Shown here piece after piece: positions 47,244-56,761 of a stretch of DNA of 64,000 nucleotides. The notes under the pieces are model-generated. The model did no database searches. It had not been told where the DNA came from and saw only the letters and a list, made by a program, of their open reading frames with translations. The number at the start of each line of letters is the position of its first letter. The stretch's first letter is position 1. Source of the stretch: Epibacterium sp. Ofav1-8 (GTDB lineage Bacteria; Pseudomonadota; Alphaproteobacteria; Rhodobacterales; Rhodobacteraceae); NCBI RefSeq assembly GCF_022348185.1, contig NZ_JAKRFD010000005.1, positions 186,001 to 250,000 of the forward strand. The letters run 5' to 3'. A program made the translations under genes and the position numbers.

Positions 47244-48143
47244 ATGGCAGATAAGAAACCGAAACCGCGCGGCCTTGGCCGCGGATTGTCGGCATTGATG
47301 GCGGATGTGAATGCGGAACCGGTGAGTACCGAGGGTGGCACTGCGCCTCGGAACGCCGTTGTTCTTGTTCCGATCGAGAAGGTTCAAGCCAATCCTGATC
47401 AGCCCCGACGCCAGTTCCTGCAAGAAGATCTGGATGATCTGACAGCATCGATCAAGGAAAAAGGGGTGCTTCAACCCCTGATCGTGCGGCCGCGAGAGGG
47501 TGGTATCTACGAGATCGTCGCGGGCGAACGTCGTTGGCGGGCTGCTCAGGCCGCGCAGCTGCACGAGGTTCCGGTTCTGATCCGCGACTACTCCGATGTG
47601 GAGATGCTCGAAGTCGCGATCATCGAGAATATCCAGCGATCGGATCTGAACGCGTTGGAAGAAGCACAGAGCTACAAGCAGCTGATGGACAAGTTCGGCC
47701 ATACGCAGGAAAAGATGGCCGAGGCTCTTGGTAAAAGCCGGAGCCACATCGCCAATCTGGTGCGGTTGCTGCACTTGCCAGAGGATGTCCAAGGTCTTGT
47801 TCTGGATCGCAAGTTGTCCGCAGGTCACGCGCGCGCGCTGATTACATCTGACAATGCGTCTGAACTCGCGAAGAAAATTGTCAAAGGCGGCTTGTCGGTC
47901 CGTGCGACAGAATCTCTGGTGAAAAAGGATGCGGCGGGGATCTCTGGTGGCACCGGGACCAAGAAGCCAAAGTCCCAGGCGGAGAAGGATGCAGACACGC
48001 GTGCGCTGGAGGGCGATTTGTCAGCGATGATCCGCATGAAGGTTTCCATCGATCACAAACCGGGCGAAGAGTCCGGTACAATGACAATCTCGTATGAGAC
48101 TTTGGATCAGCTGGACGAGCTGTGCAATCTGCTTAGCCGTTAG
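47244..48143 (+). CDS. parB: Chromosome partitioning protein ParB
   Basis: A 299-residue CTP-dependent DNA clamp that loads at parS and spreads, recruiting ParA and SMC. The CTP-binding GERRWRAAQ motif, the ENIQRSDLNALEEA segment and the helix-turn-helix (KMAEALGKSRSHIANLVRLL) are all present. A lysine-rich linker precedes the dimerisation domain. AGAGGGG precedes the ATG at 47244. Its last 11 bases overlap the 3' end of the convergent DUF454 gene. Confidence 0.97.
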   Translation: MADKKPKPRGLGRGLSALMADVNAEPVSTEGGTAPRNAVVLVPIEKVQANPDQPRRQFLQEDLDDLTASIKEKGVLQPLIVRPREGGIYEIVAGERRWRAAQAAQLHEVPVLIRDYSDVEMLEVAIIENIQRSDLNALEEAQSYKQLMDKFGHTQEKMAEALGKSRSHIANLVRLLHLPEDVQGLVLDRKLSAGHARALITSDNASELAKKIVKGGLSVRATESLVKKDAAGISGGTGTKKPKSQAEKDADTRALEGDLSAMIRMKVSIDHKPGEESGTMTISYETLDQLDELCNLLSR

Positions 48144-48486
48144 GGCGGGTCCAGATAAAGATCATCACCGCGGCCAAGGTCACCGATTGTATCAACAGGA
48201 TGTGGCCGGGAAGTTGAAGAAAGATCGAGAGCAATAAGACAGCGGCGACCGACACGGTGGCCGCTTTTTTTGCGCCAATGCGAATGGCGCCGTGTTCGTT
48301 CCAGTCCGAGATCATTGGGCCAAAGGTGGCGTGGGAGAGCAACCAGTCATGCAAGCGATCAGAGGAGCGCGCGAAAAAGAAGGCAGCCAATAGGAGAAAC
48401 GGAACGGTTGGTAGCAATGGAAGTGCGATCCCTACCATCGCCATCAGGACGCAGAACAGACCAAGGCAGAGGTAGATAATCTTCAT
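48133..48486 (-). CDS. DUF454 (YbaN-like) membrane protein
   Basis: A 117-residue inner membrane protein of the DUF454 family, unknown function. The N-terminal helix with GIALPLLPTVPFLLLAAF is the family signature, followed by a short RSSDRLHDWLLSH segment and two further helices. It begins four bases after hemW ends on the same strand. Its tail overlaps the end of parB by 11 bases in opposite orientation. Confidence 0.85.
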   Translation of the reverse strand: MKIIYLCLGLFCVLMAMVGIALPLLPTVPFLLLAAFFFARSSDRLHDWLLSHATFGPMISDWNEHGAIRIGAKKAATVSVAAVLLLSIFLQLPGHILLIQSVTLAAVMIFIWTRPNG

Positions 48487-48489
48487 AAA

Positions 48490-49644
48490 TCAATCCATTA
48501 GGAGTTCACGGAGCACAGCGTTCAAAACCGCTCGTCCCTCAGAAGTAGCCTTGAGCCGTGATCCGTCCACGTCAATCATTCCCAGCTCAAGGAGCTGGTG
48601 AATTTTGGTCGTGGAGAGCGGGAGACCCGCGAGACTGGAATGGCGATCGAGGTCTAGGCCCTCATGTAAACGCATCCCCATCATCATGTGTTCAGCCACT
48701 TGATCTTCTTGGGACAGCGGGTCGAAAGGGAGGAGGCCGCTCCCCTTTTTCACGGCGTCAAGCCAAGCACCGGGCGCGCGAGGGGCTTCGGTTGCATACC
48801 GCTGACCATTCAGCGTGATTCTGCCATGCGCGCCGGGACCAACCCCAACGTAATCGCCATAGCGCCAGTAGATCTGATTGTGGCGGCTTTCCGCGCCGGG
48901 AGGGGCGTGGTTGGAAATCTCATATCCGGGAAGACCGTAGGCGTCGCAGATGTCTTGAGTCGCAAGATACATATCGGCGGCGTTGTCGTCTGTGGGGAGG
49001 TCACGGAGTTTGCCACGTGCGTAGCGATCCCCAAAGGCGGTGCCGTCCTCGATCGTGAGCTGGTAGAGGGAGAGGTGGTCGATCGCCATGCTGAGGGCCT
49101 CGGAAAGCTCTGCCTTCCACGCCGCCAAGGTCTGACCCTGACGTGCGTAGATCAGATCAAAGCTGACGCGATCAAAACAATTCCGCGCCACGTCAATGGC
49201 TGTCCGCGCCTCATCGACAGAATGAATGCGGCCCAGGCGACGCAGGTCATCGTCGTTCAGCGCCTGTACTCCCATCGAGATGCGATTTACGCCAGCATCA
49301 CGATAACCGGCAAATCGCCCCGCCTCGACGGAACCCGGATTGGCCTCTAGCGAGATCTCGATGTCGTTGGCAAAGGTCCAGTTCTCGCGCGCCGCTTCAA
49401 TCACCGCAGCGACGGTATCCGGATGCATCAGCGAGGGTGTGCCACCGCCAAAAAAGATGGAATTCAGCAGGCGATCCGGGAGCAGCTCGCCCATGCGGCG
49501 CAGCTCGGATTGATAGGCGGTCACCCAGGCCGATTGATCGATCTGGGAAACCACATGGCTATTGAAGTCGCAGTAGGGGCATTTGGCCTGACAGAACGGC
49601 CAATGCACGTAGAGACCAAAGCCCCCGTTGCGCCAATCATCCAC
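48490..49644 (-). CDS. hemW: Radical SAM protein HemW
   Basis: A 384-residue HemW, a radical SAM protein that resembles the oxygen-independent coproporphyrinogen oxidase HemN but is a heme-binding, heme-inserting chaperone. The iron-sulfur motif CQAKCPYC is in HWPFCQAKCPYCDF, and the FGGGTPSL motif follows. A GTG at 49644 is preferred since it places the start ([10 protein letters not shown]) close to the usual one and overlaps rdgB by only eight bases; the frame reaches 49683. Its neighbour rdgB is a very common partner. Confidence 0.9.
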   Translation of the reverse strand: MDDWRNGGFGLYVHWPFCQAKCPYCDFNSHVVSQIDQSAWVTAYQSELRRMGELLPDRLLNSIFFGGGTPSLMHPDTVAAVIEAARENWTFANDIEISLEANPGSVEAGRFAGYRDAGVNRISMGVQALNDDDLRRLGRIHSVDEARTAIDVARNCFDRVSFDLIYARQGQTLAAWKAELSEALSMAIDHLSLYQLTIEDGTAFGDRYARGKLRDLPTDDNAADMYLATQDICDAYGLPGYEISNHAPPGAESRHNQIYWRYGDYVGVGPGAHGRITLNGQRYATEAPRAPGAWLDAVKKGSGLLPFDPLSQEDQVAEHMMMGMRLHEGLDLDRHSSLAGLPLSTTKIHQLLELGMIDVDGSRLKATSEGRAVLNAVLRELLMD

Positions 49645-50251
49645 CAAAACACCCCTGTACAAACTGGGCCAATGCGCGGCCACGATGGCTGATGCGGTTT
49701 TTCTCCGCCTTGTCCATCTGCGCGCAGGTCACGTCATAGCCTTCGGGCATGAACATCGGATCATAGCCAAAGCCGCCCTCGCCACGGATGGGCCAGACAA
49801 GGCGTCCGGGCATCACGCCCTCAAAGACCTCATCGTGACCGTCGGGCCACGCCAGAACCAAAGTGCAGCGAAATTGCGCAGTACGGGGGGCATCCGGGCC
49901 TTTTGCGGTAATTTCATCATTGGCGCGGGTCATCGCCATCATGAAGTCCCGCCCCTGATCGGTCTCGGCCCAATCTGCGGTATAGACGCCGGGCGCACCA
50001 TCGAGCGCGTCGATGGTGATGCCGCTGTCATCCGAAAGGGCTGGGAGGCCGGTGGCCGTTGCCGCGGCATGCGCCTTGATGCGGGCGTTGCCGACGAAAG
50101 TGTCTTCGGTCTCTTCGGGTTCGGGCAGGTTCATTTCGCCCGCACCGACAACCTTCACGCCAAAGGGCGCGAGGATCTCGGTGATCTCGCCCAGCTTTCC
50201 TGCGTTATGTGTGGCGACCAGTAAGGTATCGCCTTCGAATTTGCGGGTCAT
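49637..50251 (-). CDS. rdgB: Non-canonical purine NTP pyrophosphatase RdgB
   Basis: A 204-residue HAM1-type enzyme that hydrolyses dITP, XTP and similar damaged nucleotides. The N-terminal substrate-binding [28 protein letters not shown] and the terminal ISHRGRALA are conserved. It overlaps the rph end by four bases at its start and the hemW start by eight at its end, giving the coupled rph-rdgB-hemW arrangement. Confidence 0.96.
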
Positions 50252-50961
50252 GCGCAGGCTGCCTTCTGCATCTCTGCGAGTTCGGATGTGCCTTTGGCCG
50301 CAAGGTCCATCAGCTCATTCATCTGATCGCGAGAGAAAACAGAGCCCTCGGCGCTCATCTGAACCTCGATGAGTTTGCCCGAACCCGTCATGATAAAGTT
50401 GCCATCGACGCCGGCCTCGGAATCCTCGGGGTAGTCGAGATCAAGCACGGGCTGGCCCGCATAGATGCCGCAGGAAATGGCGGACACCGGATCAACCAGC
50501 GGGTCCATTGTGACGTCGCCCGCTTTCATCAGCTTGTTGACAGCCAGACGCAGCGCCACCCAACCACCGGTGATCGACGCGCAGCGGGTACCACCGTCGG
50601 CCTGAAGCACATCGCAGTCAACGGTGATCTGGCGTTCGCCCAGGGCGACGCGGTCAACACCTGCACGCAGTGCACGGCCGATCAGACGCTGAATTTCGAC
50701 GGTGCGCCCGCCTTGTTTGCCGGACGCAGCCTCACGACGCATACGGGTGTTGGTCGCGCGGGGCAGCATGCCGTATTCAGCGGTGACCCAACCCAGGCCA
50801 GAGCCTTTGATGAAGGGGGGAACGCGGTCCTCGATCGTTGCGGTACACAGAACGTGGGTGTCGCCCATCTTGATCAGGCAGGATCCTTCTGCATGTTTGG
50901 TAAAGCCGGTTTCAATGGAAACGCTGCGCATTTCATTCAGGGCACGTCCGGAGGGTCGCAT
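50248..50961 (-). CDS. rph: Ribonuclease PH
   Basis: A 237-residue phosphorolytic 3'-5' exoribonuclease that trims tRNA precursors. The N-terminal [23 protein letters not shown] and the phosphate-site [10 protein letters not shown] are typical. The ATG at 50961 follows AAGGATA by seven bases; the frame runs back to 51120 without support. It is first in the rph-rdgB-hemW-DUF454 operon and divergent from hrcA. Confidence 0.96.
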
Positions 50962-51100
50962 GTGGATATCCTTTTGTTGTTGCCCCGTCGATACCGCCCG
51001 TGGGGTTGGCGATGCAAGGGTCATTGACCATATCTGAGGATGCGCTTTAGTGACAAATGAGGGGTATGAAGGCCTTCGGGTCGGAAACATCGGGTAAGAG

Positions 51101-52165
51101 ATGACGAACGCGAATTCCATTCTCCAGGATATGAATGATCGCTCACGCGAGGTGTTTCGGATACTGGTGGAGAACTATCTGGATACCGGTGGGCCTGTCG
51201 GCAGCCGGACCCTGACGCGATCCCTGAGTGAGAAGGTCAGCGCCGCGACTGTTCGGAATGTCATGCAGGATCTGGAATATCTCGGCCTGCTCGACAGCCC
51301 GCATGTCAGCGCGGGCCGTATTCCAACGCAGATGGGGTTGCGGTTGTTTGTTGATGGCCTGTTGCAGATGGGCGATCCGAGCCGGCAGGATCGCGAGATG
51401 ATCGACCGTACGTTGGGGGACAATTCCAGCGATGTGGGCGGCATGCTGGATCGTGTGGGGGCTGCGCTTTCGGGTGTGACGCATGGAGCATCGCTGGTGC
51501 TGACGCCCAAGCACGAGGCGGAACTGCGCCATATCGAATTTGTGTCTCTGGCGCAGGATCGTGCGCTGGTGGTTCTGGTGTTCTCGGACGGGCATGTGGA
51601 AAACCGGCTGTTCACGCCGCCGCCGGGGCAGACGCCAAGCTCGATGCGGGAAGCGGCCAATTTCCTCAATGCGCTGATTGAGGGGCGCACATTGAGCGAC
51701 GTGCGCAAGGATGTGCAGGTCGAGATCGAAAAGCGCCGTCAGGAGATCGACACGCTTGCAAGCGACATGATCGAAAGCGGGCTTGCGGCCTGGGAAGATG
51801 AGAACGGCGATCAGGCACGTTTGATCGTGCGGGGACGGGCGAATCTCCTCTCGGAAGACGGTGCGCCGGACGAATTGGAGAAGATCCGCAGCCTGTTTGA
51901 CGATCTGGAACGCAAACGTGACATCGCCGAATTCCTTGAACTGACCGAAGAAGGCGACGGTGTGCGCATTTTTATCGGCTCGGAGAACAAACTTTTCTCA
52001 CTTTCGGGTTCCTCTTTGGTGGTGTCTCCATATATGAACGCTGATCGAAAGATCATCGGTGCGGTCGGGGTCATCGGCCCCACGCGCCTGAACTACGGAC
52101 GGATTGTGCCGATCGTGGACTACACGGCACAACTGGTCGGGAAAATGGTATCCGACCGGAGCTAG
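51101..52165 (+). CDS. hrcA: Heat-inducible transcription repressor HrcA
   Basis: A 354-residue repressor of class I heat-shock genes; it binds CIRCE (TTAGCACTC-N9-GAGTGCTAA) with help from GroEL. The winged-helix N-terminus shows [21 protein letters not shown] and a [18 protein letters not shown] recognition region. I found no CIRCE element in the 139 bases upstream, so autoregulation is not indicated. It is followed after nine bases by grpE. Confidence 0.95.
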
Positions 52166-52174
52166 AGGTGGATT

Positions 52175-52738
52175 ATGGCAGAGCCCAAGAACGAAGACTT
52201 TTTGGACGATATCGAGGCAGCCGAAGCCGAGGAGCTGTCGGCTCAGACCGAGGAATTCGACGACGAAGCGCTGGAGCTGGACAGCTTGCGTGCGGAGCGT
52301 GATGAATACAAGGACCGCTTCATGCGCGCCTTGGCCGATGCGGAAAACGCGCGCAAGCGTGGCGACAAAGCACGGCGTGAGGCGGAGCAGTATGGCGGCT
52401 CCAAACTGGCGCGGGACATGCTGCCGGTTTATGACAACATGAAGCGTGCGGTTGAGGCTGCAACCGAAGAGCAGAAGGCCGTGTCCGCTGCGTTGATCGA
52501 AGGGGTCGAACTGACCATGCGCGCGCTGCTGGACGTGTTCCAAAAGCACGGTATTCAGGTGGTAACACCTGAGGTTGGAGACCGGTTTGACCCGCAGGTG
52601 CATGAGGCCATGTTCGAGGCACCCGTGCCCGGAACAAAGGCCGGTGACATCATTCAGGTGTCCGCGGAGGGCTTTATGCTGCATGACCGCCTGCTGCGAC
52701 CCGCACAGGTTGGTGTGTCGTCGACGCCCGCGTCCTAA
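52175..52738 (+). CDS. grpE: Nucleotide exchange factor GrpE
   Basis: A 187-residue cochaperone that releases ADP from DnaK. An acidic N-terminal tail is followed by the long dimer helix (DSLRAERDEYKDRFMRALAD) and the C-terminal beta domain (PQVHEAMFEAPV, GFMLHDRLLRPAQVGV). It is cotranscribed with hrcA. Three hairpins follow before the convergent mutS. Confidence 0.96.
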   Translation: MAEPKNEDFLDDIEAAEAEELSAQTEEFDDEALELDSLRAERDEYKDRFMRALADAENARKRGDKARREAEQYGGSKLARDMLPVYDNMKRAVEAATEEQKAVSAALIEGVELTMRALLDVFQKHGIQVVTPEVGDRFDPQVHEAMFEAPVPGTKAGDIIQVSAEGFMLHDRLLRPAQVGVSSTPAS

Positions 52739-52743
52739 TAGAA

Positions 52744-52763
52744 ATGGGCCCTGATGGGCCCAT
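52744..52763. repeat. Perfect hairpin after grpE
   Basis: ATGGGCCC-TGAT-GGGCCCAT is a perfect eight-pair stem with a four-base loop, five bases after the grpE stop. There is no T run, so it is more likely an RNA stability or protection stem than a terminator. Confidence 0.6.
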
Positions 52764-52764
52764 G

Positions 52765-52784
52765 CCTCCGGCGGAGGTATTTTT
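52765..52784 (+). terminator. CCTCC-type terminator after grpE
   Basis: CCTCC-GGC-GGAGG followed by TATTTTT. The same core is frequent between genes in Roseobacter-group genomes, as I recall them. It directly follows the GGGCCC hairpin. Confidence 0.65.
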
Positions 52785-52793
52785 AAAAAGATG

Positions 52794-52824
52794 AAAGGGC
52801 GGCCGTTTGGGACCGCCTTTTTTT
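52794..52824. terminator. Terminator between grpE and mutS
   Basis: AAAGGGCGG and CCGCCTTTTTTT form a GC-rich stem with T tract, ending two bases before the mutS stop codon. It likely serves grpE on the plus strand and, through the facing A run, mutS on the minus strand. Confidence 0.8.
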
Positions 52825-52825
52825 C

Positions 52826-55465
52826 TTAGCTCTTGCTGGCGTCTTTGAGCCGGTAGAGTGCTTCGAGTGCTTCACGCGGGGTGAGATCATCGGGGAAGAT
52901 CTCTTCGAGGAGCTTTTCTGCCGGCGAGGGGCCTTTGGCGGGTTTGGGCTGCGGCGCTGGCGCTGCGGCGAACAGTGGCAGGTCATCGATTTGTACCTTG
53001 CCCGCGCCGCCGCCTTCGCGGCTGCTTTTCTCCAGCATATCAAGGACGCTGCGTGCGCGTTCCACGACGGAAGCGGGTAGGCCCGCCAGTTGCGCCACTT
53101 GCACACCGTAGGAGCGATCTGCGGCGCCTTTTTTGACTTCATGCAGGAAGATTACTTCGCCTTCCCACTCCTTGACCGACACCGTGGCATTGTCGACACC
53201 GGGCAGCTTTGCGGCGAGCTGGGTCAATTCGTGGTAGTGGGTGGCAAAGAGCGCGCGGGAGCGGTTGACCTCATGCAGATGTTCAAGCGTCGCCCAGGCG
53301 ATCGACAGGCCATCGTAGGTGGCCGTGCCACGTCCGATTTCATCAAGGATCACCAGCGCGCGGTCATCGGCTTGGTTCAGGATGGCGGCAGTTTCCACCA
53401 TCTCCACCATGAAGGTTGAGCGCCCCCGGGCGAGGTCGTCGGAAGCTCCGACGCGGCTGAACAGCTGGCTGACCATGCCGATGTGGGCGGATTCAGCCGG
53501 TACATAGCTGCCCATCTGGGCCAGAACTGCGATCAGCGCATTCTGACGCAGGAAGGTTGATTTACCAGCCATGTTCGGACCGGTCAGCAACCAGACAGCG
53601 GCGCCATCGTCCGTGCTGAGGTCGCAGTCATTGGCAACGAAAGTCTCGCCCCCTTGTTGGCGCAGCGCCTGTTCCACGACCGGATGGCGGCCCCCGTCCA
53701 CGTGAAACGCGCGCGAGGTATCAACCCGTGGCCGGGTCCAGTTTTCACCGCGGGCCAGATCGGCCAATGCGGTCACCAGATCAATCTCGGCAAAGCCACG
53801 TGCAGCCTGGTTGAGACGCGCGGCGCAGTCGAGAATTGCGCCGGAAAGCCTTTGATAGAGCCGCTTTTCGATCTCCAGGGCCAGGTTTCCGGCATTGAGG
53901 ATCTTGGTTTCAATCTCGCTCAACTCCACCGTTGTGAACCGCACCTGATTTGCGGTGGTTTGCCGGTGGATGTAGGTTTCCGACATCGGTGCCGACTGCA
54001 TTTTGGCGGCGTGGGTCGCGGTGGTTTCGATGAAATAGCCAAGCACGTTGTTGTGCTTGATCTTCAGCGAGCTGATGCCGGTGTGTTCCGCGTATTTCTT
54101 CTGGAGACCTGCGATGACGGAGCGGCCCTCGTCGCGCAGGGTCCGGGCCTCGTCCAATTCGCTGTCATATCCTGCCGCGATAAAACCGCCATCACGGGCG
54201 AGCAAGGGGGGCTCTGCGATCAAGGCTGCATCCAGCAAGGACAGAAGCTCATCAAAGCCGCCAAGGGCGTTTCTGGCCTCTGTCAGAAGAGGCGGTAGAT
54301 CTTCGCCCTGAAGTTCGCGCTCGATCTCTTCGCCTTGGCTCAGCGCGTTGCGAATGGCGGCGAGGTCGCGGGGGCCGCCGCGGTCCAGCGCAAGTCGCGA
54401 CAGGGCCCGGTCGATATCAGGCGTTTTGCGCAAAAGACCCCGCAGCGCATCGCTTCGCGTCGGGTCCTCAACGGCGGCATCGAGCGCAGCAAGACGCGAA
54501 GAGATCACATCGAGATTGCGCGAGGGGCTGGACAGCCGTTGTTCCAGTAGACGCGCGCCCCCCGGGGTCACGGTACGATCCACGACCGCGAGGAGCGATC
54601 CGGCGCGCCCCCCAGAAAGTGAGCGGGTGAGCTCCAAATTGCGCCGCGTCGAGGCGTCGATTTGAACGGTGCGATCTTCGGACTCTTGCAAGGGCGGCTG
54701 CAACAGCGGCAGTTTGCCCTTCTGTGTGATCTCCAGATAGTCCACCACAGCGCCCATCGCGGAAATTTCGGCGCGGCTGAAGGTGCCAAACCCATCGAGT
54801 GCGCCCACGTTGAACAGGCTACAGAGACGTTTTTCGGCGGCGGTGCTGTCAAAACTGGCCTTGCCCAGCGGGGTCAGCGGGATCTTGTATTCCTCCGCCA
54901 GCGGTAGCGTGGCGTCATAAACTGCGCCATCGGCGACGATCAACTCTGACGGAGCAAGGCGCGCGAGCTCCGGGCTGAGCCGTACACGGGCGACCGGCAT
55001 CACGTGGAACACACCGGTGGAAATATCGGCCCAGGCAAGCGCGGCTTGATCGCGCAGTTCCGAATAGGCCACGAGGAAATTATGCCGACGGGCCTCCAGC
55101 AGGGAATCCTCGGTCAATGTGCCGGGGGTGACCAGACGCACCACATCGCGTTTCACAACGGATTTGGAACCGCGTTTTTTGGCCTCGGCCGGGCTTTCCA
55201 TCTGTTCCCCGACAGCAACCCGAAACCCCTTGCGGATCAGGGTCAGGAGATAGCCCTCTGCCGCGTGCACGGGCACGCCGCACATGGGGATGTCTTCACC
55301 TTCGTGTTTGCCGCGTTTGGTGAGGGCGATATCAAGCGCCTCGGCGGCGTTCACCGCGTCCTCAAAGAACATCTCGTAGAAATCGCCCATGCGATAGAAA
55401 AGCAGCGCATCCGGGTATTGCGCCTTGATCTCGAGATATTGCGCCATCATCGGCGTGACAGACAT
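52826..55465 (-). CDS. mutS: DNA mismatch repair protein MutS
   Basis: An 879-residue mismatch sensor. The N-terminal Phe-X-Glu reading motif is in RMGDFYEMFFEDA. The ATPase has Walker A GPNMAGKSTFLRQ, Walker B LVILDEIGRGTATYDG and the signature STFMVEM. The C-terminal tail is proline-rich, with a short tetramer segment. The ATG at 55465 is preferred over 55477 as GGGGG precedes it. mutL is not in the window. It is convergent with grpE. Confidence 0.97.
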   Translation of the reverse strand: MSVTPMMAQYLEIKAQYPDALLFYRMGDFYEMFFEDAVNAAEALDIALTKRGKHEGEDIPMCGVPVHAAEGYLLTLIRKGFRVAVGEQMESPAEAKKRGSKSVVKRDVVRLVTPGTLTEDSLLEARRHNFLVAYSELRDQAALAWADISTGVFHVMPVARVRLSPELARLAPSELIVADGAVYDATLPLAEEYKIPLTPLGKASFDSTAAEKRLCSLFNVGALDGFGTFSRAEISAMGAVVDYLEITQKGKLPLLQPPLQESEDRTVQIDASTRRNLELTRSLSGGRAGSLLAVVDRTVTPGGARLLEQRLSSPSRNLDVISSRLAALDAAVEDPTRSDALRGLLRKTPDIDRALSRLALDRGGPRDLAAIRNALSQGEEIERELQGEDLPPLLTEARNALGGFDELLSLLDAALIAEPPLLARDGGFIAAGYDSELDEARTLRDEGRSVIAGLQKKYAEHTGISSLKIKHNNVLGYFIETTATHAAKMQSAPMSETYIHRQTTANQVRFTTVELSEIETKILNAGNLALEIEKRLYQRLSGAILDCAARLNQAARGFAEIDLVTALADLARGENWTRPRVDTSRAFHVDGGRHPVVEQALRQQGGETFVANDCDLSTDDGAAVWLLTGPNMAGKSTFLRQNALIAVLAQMGSYVPAESAHIGMVSQLFSRVGASDDLARGRSTFMVEMVETAAILNQADDRALVILDEIGRGTATYDGLSIAWATLEHLHEVNRSRALFATHYHELTQLAAKLPGVDNATVSVKEWEGEVIFLHEVKKGAADRSYGVQVAQLAGLPASVVERARSVLDMLEKSSREGGGAGKVQIDDLPLFAAAPAPQPKPAKGPSPAEKLLEEIFPDDLTPREALEALYRLKDASKS

Positions 55466-55537
55466 GCGAGCCCCCATTCGTCAGGTCGCATGACGTTTAC
55501 ATGGCTCGAGTCGCGAGGAAAACCCGGCAATCCAAAG

Positions 55538-55569
55538 GCCGAACCCCGCATCTGCGGAACTCGGCCAGA
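55538..55569 (-). terminator. Probable terminator of the flagellin gene
   Basis: On the minus strand TGGCCGA pairs with TCGGCC around an inner CCGCA/TGCGG helix, then TTTGG. The T run is short. It lies about 20 bases after the flagellin stop and before the mutS start. Confidence 0.5.
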
Positions 55570-55588
55570 GGTATTGTTTTCAGGGCGA

Positions 55589-56437
55589 TCAGGAGTAGAG
55601 CGACCGCAAGGATCCCGGTGAGGCGTTGGCGATCGAGAGCGACAGCCCGCTGAGCTGTTCCTGAGCGCTGAGGGCCTCGTATCGGGCGGCGGCGTCTTCC
55701 ATGTCCGTATCGGTCAGCTCGCTGATGCCCATTTTCACGGCGTCGCTCAGCTTGTTGAGAAAGACATCCTGCTCTGCCATCTGCTGCGCACCGGCACCGA
55801 GAGCCGCGGCACTGTCGGTGGCATAGCGCAAGAAACCCTCGATTTCGCCAAGGGCGGTACGGGCCGAGGCTGCATCTGTCACCGTGGTACGATTGTTGAT
55901 GTCAAAGCTGGTGCTGCTTTCGAAATCGACGCTGTCGACGGTGATCGTGGATTGCGTCGGCGCCGCGTCACCGGAGCGATCCTGAGACGCCGCGACCGTC
56001 AGACCCGTGCCGCCATTGCCATCGGCGTCGGTTGCCAGAAGATTGACGCCGTTGAAGCCAGAGGACGAAATGATCGTGTTGATCTGCTCTGTCTTCTGGG
56101 CCAGCTGTTCCTCGATCATCGAGTAGTCGCCGACACCGGAGCTGGCCTGGACCGTCAGCTCCTTCATGTCGGTGAGGATCGAGGTGATCTGTTCCGCACC
56201 GGCAGAGGCAACGGAGACGGTGGCCTCGCCGACGTTCAAGCCACTGGAGGTGGCTTCGAACCCGGCTAGATCAGACCCCATGATTTCGGAAATGGCCCAG
56301 ATCGCCGGAGCGTCCTTGGCCTTGTCGACCTCTTTGCCGGTGGAGATGTCGTCCTGGACATCCTCCTTTTCCACCTGCTTGTCGGTGAGAACCCGAAGCG
56401 CGATCTCTGCGCCCGGGTTGGTGTTGATACTTGTCAT
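55589..56437 (-). CDS. Orphan flagellin-like protein
   Basis: A 282-residue flagellin with conserved D0/D1 ends: the start TSINTNPGAEIALRVL and TGKEVDKAKDAPAIWAISE, and the C-terminal SAQEQLSGLSLSIANASPGSLRSLYS. The central variable domain is short. The ATG at 56437 follows AGGGG by eight bases. No other flagellar gene is near, so it is an orphan flagellin far from the main cluster. It could be a minor filament protein or a paralogue with another use. The same frame stays open through the antisense of maeB, but that extension is not coding. Confidence 0.85.
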   Translation of the reverse strand: MTSINTNPGAEIALRVLTDKQVEKEDVQDDISTGKEVDKAKDAPAIWAISEIMGSDLAGFEATSSGLNVGEATVSVASAGAEQITSILTDMKELTVQASSGVGDYSMIEEQLAQKTEQINTIISSSGFNGVNLLATDADGNGGTGLTVAASQDRSGDAAPTQSTITVDSVDFESSTSFDINNRTTVTDAASARTALGEIEGFLRYATDSAAALGAGAQQMAEQDVFLNKLSDAVKMGISELTDTDMEDAAARYEALSAQEQLSGLSLSIANASPGSLRSLYS

Positions 56438-56761
56438 TTGTGCACCCCTATATAACCCAATACCTGGTATGCATGCTTCATTGGCCCGCGCGGAAAAGGC
56501 CCGAACGGACGGGGGATGCCATTCTGACATATGCAGTCGACAGATGAGTCGCTGCGCCACTTGGGCAGCAAGTGCAGTTAAGAAACACCAAGGAAGTGTA
56601 GCAAAGACGGGTCTGGATTGGGGCCAAACTTTGACAAACCCTTTCGATTTTAAGCCGTGATTTGAAAGAAATGCAAAAGAGTGAATTGTGAAAGCGGTGG
56701 ATTGAGAGGCTGCGGCCGCTGGGATATGACAGTTTTCGACTAGGAGAGGACGAAGACCGAC
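56438..56761. other. Divergent intergenic region, flagellin and maeB
   Basis: This 324-base gap between the divergent flagellin and maeB genes contains no supported gene. A small inverted repeat ATACC-T-GGTAT is at 56460-56470, about 23 bases upstream of the flagellin start. I saw no sigma-28, sigma-54 or full CtrA site. The ribosome site GGAGAGGA precedes maeB. Confidence 0.6.

Noticed and set aside
50962-51100. CIRCE element before hrcA
   Set aside because: TTAGCACTC-N9-GAGTGCTAA or a close variant is not present in this gap.
53700-53709. Half parS-like sequence CACGTGAAAC in mutS
   Set aside because: Only the right half matches; the left half lacks TGTTT, so ParB binding is unlikely.
56438-56761. 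Flagellar sigma-28 or sigma-54 promoter for the flagellin gene
   Set aside because: No convincing match to either consensus was found on the minus strand in this gap.
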